From Halanaerobiales bacterium (GTDB lineage Bacteria; Bacillota; Halanaerobiia; Halanaerobiales; Halanaerobiaceae), in contig JADQBT010000020.1 of assembly GCA_016278485.1 (NCBI GenBank), positions 25,184-89,183 of the forward strand: a stretch of 64,000 nucleotides of DNA. Direction: 5' to 3'. Below are positions 25,471-34,427 of this stretch, in pieces. A program made the position numbers and the translations under genes. Each line of letters begins with the position of its first letter. The first letter of the stretch is position 1. Below the pieces are notes generated by a model. The model saw nothing but the letters and a program-made list of their open reading frames with translations, did no database searches and had not been told where the DNA came from.

Positions 25471-26202
25471 CAAAATATCCATTAAAGACAACATGTTGAA
25501 GAAAATTGCTTTTTCTATAATGTTTTTCAGTGAATCAGGGGCTTCATCATAAAGTGTGTCCCCCTCCCCCTTATTAATTCTAACATGTCGTTTTGCTTCT
25601 TTTTTCAAAAACTTCATAAGGGTTGGATGTTCAGTAAGCGTTGCATCAACAGATTCATCATCTATCAATCCCATAAAAACATCAAGCAAGCCAATCCATA
25701 TAATTTTAACCACATCATTATATTCATAGAGAATATTATCTATCTCTTCAACTTCTGCTTGATAGAGATAATCTCTATTATTAAGTACTTCCCTCAGACA
25801 AGGAATAATCGTATTAAGGTGGCAGAAAACCGCACATACTCTTCCACTACCTAATTCAGATGCGTATTTATTATTCGTCTTTATAATTGATTCAACATTA
25901 ATTTCATAGCTGGCAATGATCCTGAAATATTTTCTTAACTCTCGCTGCCGTTTAACATTAAAACGATAATTATTGTATAATTCCATCATGATAGATATCA
26001 AAAGAGAAGTTGTGATTCCAGTCAAAATTGCTAATAAGACCTGATATGATTTTGTATTCTCATCCAGGTTTAGAATTATAAATGCTAATAACGCTGAAGC
26101 TATCATCAAAAATATGAAGCTAACTGTCACTGGTGTTATTGGTCGGAAGAGGAAACTGACTCTATATATTAAATTTTTGAATTTAATTTTTATTTTATTC
26201 AT
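25465..26202 (-). CDS. Two-helix membrane protein of the defence island
   Basis: This 245-aa protein has two adjacent transmembrane helices near the N-terminus (residues about 24-46 and 55-73), followed by a 170-residue cytosolic helical domain. I recognise no family. The arrangement of two helices plus soluble domain is shared by several membrane effectors of abortive-infection systems, but no sensor partner is evident beside it. A 31-codon frame without a good ribosome binding site overlaps its start. It is 130 bases downstream of the reverse-transcriptase gene and may share its transcript. Confidence 0.6.
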   Translation of the reverse strand: MNKIKIKFKNLIYRVSFLFRPITPVTVSFIFLMIASALLAFIILNLDENTKSYQVLLAILTGITTSLLISIMMELYNNYRFNVKRQRELRKYFRIIASYEINVESIIKTNNKYASELGSGRVCAVFCHLNTIIPCLREVLNNRDYLYQAEVEEIDNILYEYNDVVKIIWIGLLDVFMGLIDDESVDATLTEHPTLMKFLKKEAKRHVRINKGEGDTLYDEAPDSLKNIIEKAIFFNMLSLMDILK

Positions 26203-26332
26203 GCCCTAGCATCCCTTCATCTTTAAAATCACATGGTGAATCGAGTCTTTTTCTTTCAGCCAGTCTTTCACCCTTTTTCTTAATTCTCATCAATTACAAA
26301 ATTATCCTTGAAACAAATAATCAGCTATACGC

Positions 26333-29227
26333 CTATTTTCTATCATCTTCTTTTATTAGCCCTAACCGCCTTTTTACATCTTCTCTATCAAAATTAGGTG
26401 GTGTTAGTTTGAATTTTGCTTTATCATTTTCCTGCAATGAATGTTCTTTGATTTGAAATTTTCGCAATTCCTTTACATTAATATCTCCTACCAAAACGGT
26501 ACTATTATTCCCGCCTTTTAATTTTAAAATATCCTTTATTTCTGTTTTAGAAGGTTTAGTTATCCTTGAATCTCCGTATATTGAGTTATTTACCTGAACA
26601 AAATAACAATGTACATCCCTGGCTACTGAATCAATTATATTTGAAAAATAATTAATATCTTTATTCATTACAGAGGCTACTAATAAATCAACTTTTGATT
26701 TAAATAATGAACGGTGCTTTATATCAGCCAACTCGTAACAATTATAACAAGAAAAATAAACTCCTTTCCAAACGAATAAATCATAATAAGCCCGGTCAAA
26801 TTCTGGAGTTTTAAAACTATATCCATTTATCAACTTTTTTTCGGCAGGGGAATAATGATTTTTCACTCTCACCTTTATTAAGGATTGTTTGTAATCATTA
26901 GATTTAAATGGTAAAATTGTTGTTATTAAATTATAAGAAATATTATTTTGATCTGTTAAATGTTCTAATCCAAATACCAGAGCTATTTGATGCTTTCTAG
27001 AGTAATTAGAAAGTAAAGGAAGCCACGAAAAGGGTACTGAAACTTCCGGAAGAATAAATAAATCTACTCTTTCTTTATATGCCATATTTAAAATTTTAAA
27101 TAATTTTTGTGCTCTACTAAAACTTAGATCAGGTCTTCTTAAAATGCTATCTTCAATATTTTTAGGATCAATCCTTATATTGGCAATGCCTACTTTCATA
27201 TTATTTATTTTTTCTTTTGAATTTACCACTAACTTTTCAACTGAAATGTTTTCTTTTTTGAATTTATCATTTACCTCAAAATATTCCTTTATTAGTTCAT
27301 CTTTATTTATTTTAAAATATCCAATTTCAGAATTAATTGTATAAAATTGTTCAAAAACCTTTTTTAAATATTTAAAAAAAGTACTATTACTATTATTATC
27401 TCGGCTGAATAGTTTCTTGAAAATATAATAATTAGTTACATCATCTAATTTAACAAACCTGGGTGAGTACTTTATAGTTTTGTCATCAATCTTAATGTCT
27501 TTTTCGTCAAAATTAAAATATCCGATTTGTAAAAAGTTAAAATCTTTTTGTTTTCTCATTTCCGTATAATTTAATAAGGGATAAAAAACATAATGATGTC
27601 TAATCAAATTTGATTTTCTAAAATTCATCATTAAATAATCATCAAAGTTTAACTTACCCTCACTATTTGTAATTTCGTATTTGGAACATTGATTGAAAAA
27701 ATTAATATTTAAGGAAAGAGGCATTGAAGCAGCTATCATCACATACTCTCTTAAGCTATCTTTTATTTCTTCTTCGAATTCAACTTTGTCAATTAATGTT
27801 AATATATAATTATAAAATTTAACAAACTGTTTATTTAAATTTTTTAATACAAAATAAGTAAATATTCTTTCCCATAATGTATGGAATTCCAAACATACTC
27901 TACCTTTAAAAAATTTTAAGATTTGTTGAGAAGTTTTCTCAGCATCTCTACTGTCTTCATTCCATAATCGACTTGCAAATATTTTTCTCGCAAGGTATAC
28001 TGATGCTTTATATTTATTTTCTTTAAACTCTTCGATGCTTCTTAATTTATTAAAAGAATCAGAATAAACAATAGAATATGCTTGATGTTTAAATTCATTA
28101 TCTACCCGATAATTCTCTGGCAATAAACGAAAAGCACTGGCATTCTTACGAATATTCTCTTCAAATATTTCCAGAACAGCATCAGAGTTATCTGCATTAA
28201 AGTGATATATCTTAAATTTTTCTTCAGAAATATAAAGTTTATTTGGGTATAGAGAAAGTTTGTAATTTTCTGTTTTCTCATCTTCATTTTCATTTTCGAA
28301 TATATTAGTTTCTTTAAAATACTTCTCTATAATTTCTTCAGAAGCAGATTTTTTTGAATTGAACTTAGGATTAGAAATTACTATTAATATATCATCAACA
28401 TAGCGACCATAGTGGATGGGATTTAATTTATTTTCAACTTCTTCGTCAAATTTTTGTAAATACCAGTTTGCTAAGACAGCAGAAGATAGTAATCCAATTG
28501 GAAGAATATTATTTTTGTTATTTTTAATTTTACCACTATAGATTAGATGAATTTTTTCCAACAAACAAGTTAATATTCCACAATTATTTGCATTTAACTC
28601 TTTTTTCAAGTTCTCAAATGAAATGTTTACTGAATGATAAAAGTCTTTAATATCGAGACTAATGATTGCAACATTATTTCCATTATCTAATACTGATCTG
28701 GTGGCCTTAATTGCATTGTCTCGCCATGCTTGATATTGAATAAAATACGGTTTAAATAATCTTAAGCCATTTTTGATCTCCCCAGTAGAACTATTAGTTT
28801 CCAATATATATCCATAGGAATTTGAGTTAAAATTCTTGGCTAATTTATATCCTGACTTCATGATCCATAAAACAGATATAATATGTAGTTGAACCGGGGT
28901 GTTAATAAATTTTGTAGCTTTTGATATCTTATATTTATTTTGTTCAACATCATTAGAAATAAAATTTTCATTCCTACGTTTTTTTTCAATTTTTTTCGGC
29001 AATAAATTGTAATTTATTTCATTAAGGAGTCGGTTGAAATATTCTTTTGCCTTGCTATCCCCATAATTATTTAAATGTAATTTTAATTTTTTTAATTCCT
29101 CGTCAATATTATGACACTCAAATTCAGCCAGTTTTCTTCTTAAAAAATTTAGCGTAGTATCATAATATACATAAGACTTTAATTTTCGATAAGCAGTTTC
29201 AATTTCAGGCAAAGAAATTTTCAACAT
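26333..29227 (-). CDS. Reverse transcriptase-nitrilase fusion (DRT1/UG1 type)
   Basis: This protein is about 964 aa. The N-terminal part is a group II intron-like reverse transcriptase domain with SLDIKDFYHS (first catalytic Asp) and GRYVDDILIV (YxDD box, coded near base 28,395). After a 300-residue helical linker comes a C-terminal nitrilase (C-N hydrolase) domain beginning KVGIANIRIDP. It has an intact Glu-Lys-Cys triad: LFILPEVSVP, VRVKNHYSPAEKK and SCYNCYEL. This order defines UG1 reverse transcriptases, the DRT type 1 antiphage system, a single-gene defence. I choose the ATG at 29227 (GGGTGATT). An ATG at 29281 with AGGA upstream would add 18 residues. Confidence 0.87.
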   Translation of the reverse strand: MLKISLPEIETAYRKLKSYVYYDTTLNFLRRKLAEFECHNIDEELKKLKLHLNNYGDSKAKEYFNRLLNEINYNLLPKKIEKKRRNENFISNDVEQNKYKISKATKFINTPVQLHIISVLWIMKSGYKLAKNFNSNSYGYILETNSSTGEIKNGLRLFKPYFIQYQAWRDNAIKATRSVLDNGNNVAIISLDIKDFYHSVNISFENLKKELNANNCGILTCLLEKIHLIYSGKIKNNKNNILPIGLLSSAVLANWYLQKFDEEVENKLNPIHYGRYVDDILIVISNPKFNSKKSASEEIIEKYFKETNIFENENEDEKTENYKLSLYPNKLYISEEKFKIYHFNADNSDAVLEIFEENIRKNASAFRLLPENYRVDNEFKHQAYSIVYSDSFNKLRSIEEFKENKYKASVYLARKIFASRLWNEDSRDAEKTSQQILKFFKGRVCLEFHTLWERIFTYFVLKNLNKQFVKFYNYILTLIDKVEFEEEIKDSLREYVMIAASMPLSLNINFFNQCSKYEITNSEGKLNFDDYLMMNFRKSNLIRHHYVFYPLLNYTEMRKQKDFNFLQIGYFNFDEKDIKIDDKTIKYSPRFVKLDDVTNYYIFKKLFSRDNNSNSTFFKYLKKVFEQFYTINSEIGYFKINKDELIKEYFEVNDKFKKENISVEKLVVNSKEKINNMKVGIANIRIDPKNIEDSILRRPDLSFSRAQKLFKILNMAYKERVDLFILPEVSVPFSWLPLLSNYSRKHQIALVFGLEHLTDQNNISYNLITTILPFKSNDYKQSLIKVRVKNHYSPAEKKLINGYSFKTPEFDRAYYDLFVWKGVYFSCYNCYELADIKHRSLFKSKVDLLVASVMNKDINYFSNIIDSVARDVHCYFVQVNNSIYGDSRITKPSKTEIKDILKLKGGNNSTVLVGDINVKELRKFQIKEHSLQENDKAKFKLTPPNFDREDVKRRLGLIKEDDRK

Positions 29228-29303
29228 AATCACCCAATTCTTTACTTTTTTTCTTATATAATAATAATTTTCAATAAACATACAAGCAATCCTGCAAATA
29301 TAG

Positions 29304-29337
29304 TAAAAAATCCTGCCAGAATTATTCCAGCAGGATT
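29304..29337 (-). terminator. Intrinsic terminator, recurrent AATCCTGC hairpin, copy 1
   Basis: AATCCTGC and GCAGGATT form an 8-bp stem followed on the minus strand by a T tract. It closes the 30.0-29.4 kb transcript just ahead of the reverse-transcriptase gene. Confidence 0.7.
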
Positions 29338-29343
29338 GATAAA

Positions 29344-29388
29344 TAACTATTTAATTTTTCCAGTTCAGCAGAATTTAAAAGTTCAGTT
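29344..29388 (-). pseudogene. Fragment of the Usp-like gene
   Basis: The bases AATTTTTCCAGTTCAGCAG and GAATTTAAAAGTTC here match the middle of the Usp-like gene at about 33319-33358 (with small differences). The fragment ends where the gene at 29389 stops. It is one of several scattered pieces of this gene in the island. Confidence 0.55.
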
Positions 29389-30015
29389 TTAACTATTTTC
29401 TTGGTTATATTTACCTTCTCTAGTTAATGTCAAATTTCTTGGTTTACAAATAATTTCTTTTATTTCCATACCTTCAAATGGTGAAAACATTAATCTCTTA
29501 AATGACCCACTTGCCACAATAGCTGTATCTGCACTACAAGAAATTACTTCCTCACCTTCTTCAATTACTCCTTCTTCAAAGGCCATAATAACAGCTTCAA
29601 TGCAAAGTTGCATACCTCCACCAAAAAGAGATAATGTATTAATAATTGTTGATAATTTAACATCCTTGGCATCTGGAATAATGATATCTTGAAAGGGCAT
29701 TACTCCTTGTATTATTTTAACATCTAGTTCTTGAAGCATTTTTTTTATGTCATCATTTACAATACCAGTTTCAATTACTTCCTCATTATTTTTATAAAAT
29801 TTTTGTTTATAGGGAAAAGTAACAGCATAAATATTTAGTTCACAGTCACTGCATAATTTGGCAATCTCTAAAACTGATTCACCATTGGCACTAAAAACAA
29901 ATATTTTTTTTATGTTGAGTTTAAGAGCTCTTCTTTTTACTAAATTAAAAGTATCATCGATATTCATGCGACCTTCTTTTTTAAAATAGGTAATATCTGT
30001 TTTAATTTTATTCAT
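29389..30015 (-). CDS. Pyruvate kinase C-terminal-domain-like protein
   Basis: This 208-aa protein resembles the stand-alone pyruvate kinase alpha/beta (PK_C) domain family: an N-terminal TDITYFKKEGRMN lead, IKKIFVFSANGESVLEIAKL (an allosteric-site-like loop), IYAVTFPY, and a C-terminal GEEVISCSADTAIVASGS. It has no catalytic barrel, so it cannot be a pyruvate kinase. Such proteins are thought to bind small phosphorylated ligands. The ATG follows GAGGAGG and lies inside the end of the 171-aa gene (8-base overlap), so the two are coupled. Confidence 0.72.
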   Translation of the reverse strand: MNKIKTDITYFKKEGRMNIDDTFNLVKRRALKLNIKKIFVFSANGESVLEIAKLCSDCELNIYAVTFPYKQKFYKNNEEVIETGIVNDDIKKMLQELDVKIIQGVMPFQDIIIPDAKDVKLSTIINTLSLFGGGMQLCIEAVIMAFEEGVIEEGEEVISCSADTAIVASGSFKRLMFSPFEGMEIKEIICKPRNLTLTREGKYNQENS

Positions 30016-30523
30016 TTATTCTCCTCCTCGATTTTTTAACAATTTTATTATAATGGTTCCAATTTTCGGGATCAAGTGGATATAAATCTGTATTTATAAA
30101 CTCATTACATAACTTCAACATAAGAAAAAAATTCATTCTTTTAGTTCTCAAACCAGTAATATCTTTTTTTAAGTCTTTACTATGTAATTCAACATCTTCA
30201 TCATAAAACCAGTGGGTACCATCTTTATCATTTATATGAGGCGCTGGTCCTTTACTTTCAAATCTAAACCAATTCACAGGGTCATTATAATGGTAATTAT
30301 ATTCACTAACATCATAATCATAATTATGAACATGCCCCATTTCTAAGTTTAATATTAAATCATCTCCAGCAACAAATTTAACTCTTCCTTTTTCTTTAAA
30401 TTCAAAAGCTATTATTTCACCACTACTATTTTTTCTAAAATTTATTTCAATATTTTCTCTTTCAACAATACTTTTGTCATTTAAGAAAGCTTCTATATTC
30501 CTTATATAAGTATCCAAATTCAT
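30008..30523 (-). CDS. Unknown protein with His/Asp-rich centre
   Basis: This 171-aa soluble protein has an unusual central stretch rich in His, Tyr, Asp and Trp (HVHNYDYDV, EYNYHYNDPVNWFRFES, PAPHINDKDGTHWFYDED, ELHSKDL). The clustered histidines suggest metal binding or a nuclease-like site. It has a loose look of the TumE/DUF6516 toxin group, but I am not confident of that. It overlaps the PK_C-like gene by 8 bases, so the pair acts together. The ATG follows GGGTGAAT. Confidence 0.6.
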   Translation of the reverse strand: MNLDTYIRNIEAFLNDKSIVERENIEINFRKNSSGEIIAFEFKEKGRVKFVAGDDLILNLEMGHVHNYDYDVSEYNYHYNDPVNWFRFESKGPAPHINDKDGTHWFYDEDVELHSKDLKKDITGLRTKRMNFFLMLKLCNEFINTDLYPLDPENWNHYNKIVKKSRRRINE

Positions 30524-30566
30524 AATTAATTATTCACCCAGCTTGTCCAGTAATATTTAATAAAAG

Positions 30567-30597
30567 AAGACGACCGAAATTCCTGGTCGCCTCTAAT
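30567..30597 (-). terminator. Hairpin between the 72-aa and 171-aa genes
   Basis: GGCGACC and GGTCGTC pair around a 9-base loop, followed on the minus strand by TTCTTTTATTA. It may end or attenuate transcription after the 72-aa gene. Confidence 0.5.
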
Positions 30598-30811
30598 AAA
30601 AAAAATCATTATTTTCAATTTGCTGCTTTTTCGCTTTACGGTTTACCTCATATTCAAATGCCCATTTTGAAGCTTTATATTCATCTTCAATTAAATTTTC
30701 ACCCTGTCTATAATGTTCATAGAAATATTCAGAACTAAAACCATATTTTTTTTCAAATTCTTTTAATTGTCTAGAAGAATATTCTGGTTCTTGTACGGTA
30801 TTTATTTTCAT
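30593..30811 (-). CDS. Small 72-aa acidic protein, antitoxin-like size
   Basis: This short, highly charged protein (begins MKINTVQEPEYSSRQLKEFE) has a strong ribosome binding site, GAGGTGAT, ahead of the ATG. It has no DNA-binding motif I can name. It precedes the coupled 171-aa and PK_C-like genes, with a hairpin between. It could be an antitoxin-like partner for the 171-aa protein, but this rests only on size and position. Confidence 0.55.
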   Translation of the reverse strand: MKINTVQEPEYSSRQLKEFEKKYGFSSEYFYEHYRQGENLIEDEYKASKWAFEYEVNRKAKKQQIENNDFFY

Positions 30812-31014
30812 ATTATTATCACCTCTTCTAGTAGTTTAATATATTTATATTATTACTCACCAACTATAATATTATACTAAAGAACAATTACAAATGTTTC
30901 TTATAATATACTTTAACACATTCCAAAGCCTTTTTAAAGATTTATAATCTTATTTATTATGTATAGAAATATTTCTAGATAAAAATACAAATCCCTTTTT
31001 TCTTTTTAATTTCG

Positions 31015-31045
31015 ATGAATCCTGTCAGAAAAACTCCAGCAGAAT
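31015..31045 (-). terminator. Degenerate AATCCTG hairpin after the DUF6765-like gene
   Basis: AATCCTGTCAG and CTCCAGCAGAAT resemble the recurrent terminator of this region but with mismatches in the stem. Its position, just past the stop at 31048, fits a terminator. Confidence 0.4.
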
Positions 31046-31047
31046 GC

Positions 31048-32160
31048 CTATCTTTTAAACAACTCATATTTATTGGCACTTTCATAAAAAAGTTCTTTAT
31101 ACCAGGAAACTGCCTGATAAAACTTATACCAGTTAGAGGCAAAAAAATCATCAGCGACTACTGCTTCTCTTACTGTTCTGCTTTGATAACGATGAGGTTT
31201 GAAATCAAGAAAAGCCTCTCTCAGCCACTCATTTTCATCATAGTAAAAACCTTTATCATGTTGTTGAAGTAACTTCTGATCAATTAATATTTGCTGCCAG
31301 GCAGAAATCCTTTCTTCTGTCCTCGTCTGAGAAATCAAATTAGCAAAAAATAACTCATAATTATTAAATTCTACCTTATCATCTCTATATTCAGGATGAT
31401 TCTCTAAGTATTCCTGCAAGTGTGTTTTTATTCTTTGAAAGGCTCTTATGTAGCGGTCAGGATTAGCTACTTTTACTTTTTTATACTCAAGTGAAAAGTT
31501 ATCTGTTCTATCATAGGCATACTCCCAGTGTAAATAGGGATAATCAGGATAATGATAGGCCTGTCCATGTCCATAAGCAGGTATATGATCAGATTGTTCT
31601 TCCGGCAGTTGTTCCAGAACAAATAGTTTTATTTCATTTATATGGTTACCATATACTACATCAAGAGGTCTCTGATTTCTAATATCATTTACCTTACTGA
31701 CAATACCGGAAAATCCCTGGTGGGCAAAGGTATCTGCGTAAGCATGTAAGGCCACTCCCAGTTCAATCGGATGGTGATCCTGTTTTGAACTGACTGTTTT
31801 TACTTCATTTAAAATATCCATGATGATCGGTGATTCTTTTTTACATCGCATTTTCTTACTAAAACTTGTCCCCTCACATCCTGGAACAAAATGAAAGGCA
31901 GTGGTGTTATTCAGCATAGCTTCATAGTTAAAAGTATTGATTTTAAAATATGAATGGCAGGTCGCCATGTTCAGGAGTAAATTATCAGGACCCAGTTCTC
32001 TCAAAACCGCCTGTGGCGTAGTTTCATCCAGTGTTATCTGGTTAATTTTAGCATCATCAACAAACTGGGAAGCATAAGCGATCTGGTAGGCTGCTTCTTT
32101 GTTAAAACCAACTCCACGAGCAAATGCTAAAAGGGCATAATAATGGGCATCTATTTTCAT
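31048..32160 (-). CDS. DUF6765-like protein
   Basis: This 370-aa protein starts MKIDAHYYALLAFARGVGF and continues with AYQIAYASQFVDDAK. Later motifs include HHPIELGVALHAYADTFAHQ and AYGHGQAYHYPDYPYLHWEY. This is the pattern of the DUF6765 family. The conserved His and Asp residues in HAYADTFAHQ recall zinc sites of phospholipase C/S1-P1 nuclease folds, so a zinc-dependent hydrolase is possible but unproven. The ATG at 32160 with GGAGG six bases upstream is preferred to an upstream extension in the same frame. It has no evident operon partner. Confidence 0.75.
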   Translation of the reverse strand: MKIDAHYYALLAFARGVGFNKEAAYQIAYASQFVDDAKINQITLDETTPQAVLRELGPDNLLLNMATCHSYFKINTFNYEAMLNNTTAFHFVPGCEGTSFSKKMRCKKESPIIMDILNEVKTVSSKQDHHPIELGVALHAYADTFAHQGFSGIVSKVNDIRNQRPLDVVYGNHINEIKLFVLEQLPEEQSDHIPAYGHGQAYHYPDYPYLHWEYAYDRTDNFSLEYKKVKVANPDRYIRAFQRIKTHLQEYLENHPEYRDDKVEFNNYELFFANLISQTRTEERISAWQQILIDQKLLQQHDKGFYYDENEWLREAFLDFKPHRYQSRTVREAVVADDFFASNWYKFYQAVSWYKELFYESANKYELFKR

Positions 32161-32305
32161 TGGGCGCCTCCATTGTATTTTGTTATAAATTAACAAAATT
32201 AATTTTATAAATAAATATATTCTATTCCTAGATATAATTTCCTGCATAAAGTTTTAATTTTTTATAATTTTCTTTCTTTTTTTCTGCTATGTGCCAGATA
32301 TAAAC

Positions 32306-32337
32306 AAAAAAATCCTGCCAGAAACCTCCAGCAGGAT
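32306..32337 (-). terminator. Intrinsic terminator, recurrent AATCCTGC hairpin, copy 2
   Basis: ATCCTGC and GCAGGAT form the stem, and a T tract follows on the minus strand. It closes module copy A after the SEC-C gene. Confidence 0.7.
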
Positions 32338-32342
32338 CGCTA

Positions 32343-32368
32343 AATAACTATTTAACTTTTCCATCTAC
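32343..32368 (-). pseudogene. Fragment of the Usp-like 3' end
   Basis: TTTAACTTTTCCATCTACAA here is the same as the last codons of the Usp-like gene (33170-33189) with one difference. It lies downstream of the SEC-C gene where no Usp-like gene exists, so it is a leftover of a duplication junction. Confidence 0.5.
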
Positions 32369-32376
32369 AAAAACTT

Positions 32377-33129
32377 TTAAAATTCCTTGTCTTTCCCCAG
32401 GCAGCACTTCTTGTATTTTTTCCCACTACCACAGGGACATGGATCGTTCCTACCGACTTTTTTCCTGGTCTTCATATCAATTATATTGCTTTGTTTAAAA
32501 TCGAATGGTTTATCCGGAAGTGGTCTCAGGTTTGGTTTCTCAAACTTCTCAAATATCTCGTAAGGTGTATGCCCATTGTTCTCCCATATTCTAATATTAT
32601 TGGAAAGCTCCATGACAAGCTGAATTACTTGATTAGCCTGGTTCATATCATTAAAGTCAATGCCCCAGTTGTTAAAAGAATCTAATATAATTTGCAAATC
32701 CACTCCAAATTGACATATCCCATGAATATCATCGCAGAGCCATTCAGCTTTTTCTTCCTCGCCCTTGAAGAAGTGCTTCTTAACATACCTTAAAAGAGCT
32801 TTATACTCTTTAGTTTTCTCAATGTAACCTTCATCTACATACTTGAGGAGTTCGTTCTTCTCTGGAACAAAGTGAGGCTTATCTCCCTTTTTCCGCAACA
32901 TTAAATCAAGCTCATCATTTTCCATAATAACCTCATGCACAAAGTAGTCCTGGTAGGTTTCAATGAAAGCATCTTCTAACTCTGCTGAGGGATTGGAAAG
33001 AAGTTCTTCAACTTCAGTAAGACTGATTTGCTCTTTATTCTGGCTGTTGTAAATATCTACAACTTTGTTCTTATGGACCATTCCGTAAAGATTTGATAAT
33101 GCGATTACGTACTCTGTTAATAGGCTCAT
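32377..33129 (-). CDS. SEC-C zinc-motif protein, module copy A
   Basis: This is a 250-aa full-length member. The N-terminal 130 residues form a charged helical domain ([19 protein letters not shown]...). A central [17 protein letters not shown] block follows, with a C-terminal SEC-C motif [18 protein letters not shown] that binds zinc. It differs from copy B (35077-35823) by scattered substitutions only. The function is unknown. SEC-C is a protein-interaction motif first seen in SecA. It follows the Usp-like gene by 39 bases in copy A. Confidence 0.82.
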
Positions 33130-33168
33130 TGCATCACTCCGTTCATTGATTTTAAGGACAATCAGATT

Positions 33169-33642
33169 TTATTTAACTTTTCCATCCACAAAAACCTTAA
33201 TTCCAGATTGCTTGTTTTCCAGCCAGGTTTCCATCTCAGCTTCAGTTTCAGCATCAGCAACAAAATCGTTCCGGGAGAGATTTAACCAGATCACAGCCGG
33301 CTTTTTAAGATTAATGTCCATCTTTAAGTTTTCCAGTTCAGTCGAATTTAAAAGTTCTGTCTCGACATCTATATCCTGTTCAGCAGATCTGGAATTTATC
33401 TCTTTAATAAACATTTCAGCATTATCCCTATAAATTTCAACAACTGAGTCCTCTACATCACAGACAACTTTTTCACCCAGAAAACCAACATCGGATATCA
33501 AGTGATTAAATAATTTAGGTACACCTTCGAGTAATAAACAGCGGACAAGTAGTTTATCGCCTTTATCTATTTTACGGAAAAGCTCTTCTTCCAGTTCATT
33601 TAAACCTGCATAACTGAAAAGAATGAGCATATATTTTTTCAT
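33169..33642 (-). CDS. Usp-like alpha/beta protein, module copy A
   Basis: This 157-aa protein starts MKKYMLILFSYAGLNELEEE, with KGDKLLVRCLLLEGVPKLF and LISDVGFLGEKVVCDVEDSV, a pattern of alternating strands and helices like small universal-stress-protein folds. The glycine-rich ATP motif of Usp is not evident. The ATG at 33642 follows GAGAGGGG, and a longer frame from 33678 is rejected. Copy A is intact, while the copy at 36.05-36.43 kb is broken. It lies between the YwgA-like and SEC-C genes in a conserved order. Confidence 0.68.
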   Translation of the reverse strand: MKKYMLILFSYAGLNELEEELFRKIDKGDKLLVRCLLLEGVPKLFNHLISDVGFLGEKVVCDVEDSVVEIYRDNAEMFIKEINSRSAEQDIDVETELLNSTELENLKMDINLKKPAVIWLNLSRNDFVADAETEAEMETWLENKQSGIKVFVDGKVK

Positions 33643-33751
33643 TATTTCTGCCCCTCTCCATAGCCTTTTTGCTTCCATATATCATTTTATGCAATTAACA
33701 ACAAAAAAAGCAAAAGAGGAGCTTATTGAAAATTATAGTATTAATTAAATT

Positions 33752-34297
33752 CTATAATATAATATGATTATTTTCTGCTTCTTGAATATAATTATTTAAT
33801 TCTTCTACTGCTTTTTTTGCTAGTTCTTTACTAATATGGGGTTTCAATTCGTGTATCTTTCCAACCATCTCAATCTCTGAAACATTTTCATTTTTCTTGA
33901 CATAAAGAGCTGTTGCCACTTGTTCCAGTTCTTTAACAGATTTGTTTGCCAGTTTTTCAACAATAAAATTAATTTGCTCCTCATAATCTTCTATTTCGCT
34001 TTTATATTTTTCTTCTAAAACTTCTGCTACTTTTCCAGGGATAAAAGAAGCTCCATAGGGTCTTCTTGGTTCCATTGCAATGTAGTTATCGGCACGCAAA
34101 GCTGTAAGTTCATCTCTTAAATCAAAAGAGAAAGGACTATGCTTATATAAAATGAAATTAAAATTCAAAGGAACATTTAAAAATTTTTCTAAAAAATAGG
34201 TGCATTTTTGGATATGATTTTCACCTGTCCAACTACCTTTTTCTTTCATTTGACGGATTAATGAGACCATGGTAGCTTTTCTTTTTACATTAGCCAT
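33752..34297 (-). CDS. YwgA-like protein, module copy A
   Basis: This 181-aa protein has a helical, winged-helix-like N-terminus (IQKCTYFLEKFLNVPLNFNF, then LYKHSPFSFDLRDELTALRA) similar to YwgA of Bacillus and to Panacea/SocA-like proteins. In Bacillus ywgA lies next to ywfO, an HD-domain phosphohydrolase, and copy B here also has an HD gene upstream. In copy A that HD gene is reduced to a short remnant, leaving this gene without its partner. The ATG follows GGGGAGAAG. Confidence 0.72.
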   Translation of the reverse strand: MANVKRKATMVSLIRQMKEKGSWTGENHIQKCTYFLEKFLNVPLNFNFILYKHSPFSFDLRDELTALRADNYIAMEPRRPYGASFIPGKVAEVLEEKYKSEIEDYEEQINFIVEKLANKSVKELEQVATALYVKKNENVSEIEMVGKIHELKPHISKELAKKAVEELNNYIQEAENNHIIL

Positions 34298-34385
34298 TAT
34301 CTTCTTCTCCCCTTTAAAATCTGTTCCCTCTGGATGTAATTCTAAATCACTTGGATGTCGAGAGTAGAGAACTTTAAAATGTTCC
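34298..34385 (-). pseudogene. Remnant of the HD-domain gene, module copy A
   Basis: The bases from 34298 to about 34322 match the extreme 3' end of the HD gene at 37.03 kb. From about 34328 to 34385 the match moves to its internal segment near 37303-37361 (AATTCTAAATCAC...AACTTTAAAATGTTCC). More than 1.2 kb of the gene is missing. The match stops abruptly at 34385, six bases before the plus-strand promoter of the structured RNA. Confidence 0.72.
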
Positions 34386-34391
34386 AGCTAC

Positions 34392-34421
34392 TTGACAAAA
34401 ACATAATTACTGTCTTATAAT
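34392..34421 (+). promoter_or_regulatory. Plus-strand consensus promoter of the structured RNA
   Basis: TTGACA (34392-34397), 18 bases, TATAAT (34416-34421). Both boxes are perfect consensus on the plus strand, where no protein gene follows. Transcription would start near 34428. Confidence 0.7.
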
Positions 34422-34427
34422 TTAAGT

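Noticed and set aside
26195..26290. 31-codon frame overlapping the start of the two-helix membrane protein
   Set aside because: No ribosome binding site and highly basic random-looking composition, too weak to call.
28102..28293. Short minus-strand frame inside the reverse-transcriptase gene
   Set aside because: It is in another phase within an intact coding region and has no ribosome binding site.
30008..30523. Confident assignment to the TumE/DUF6516 toxin family
   Set aside because: The His-rich centre is only loosely similar and spacing differs, so it was left as unknown.
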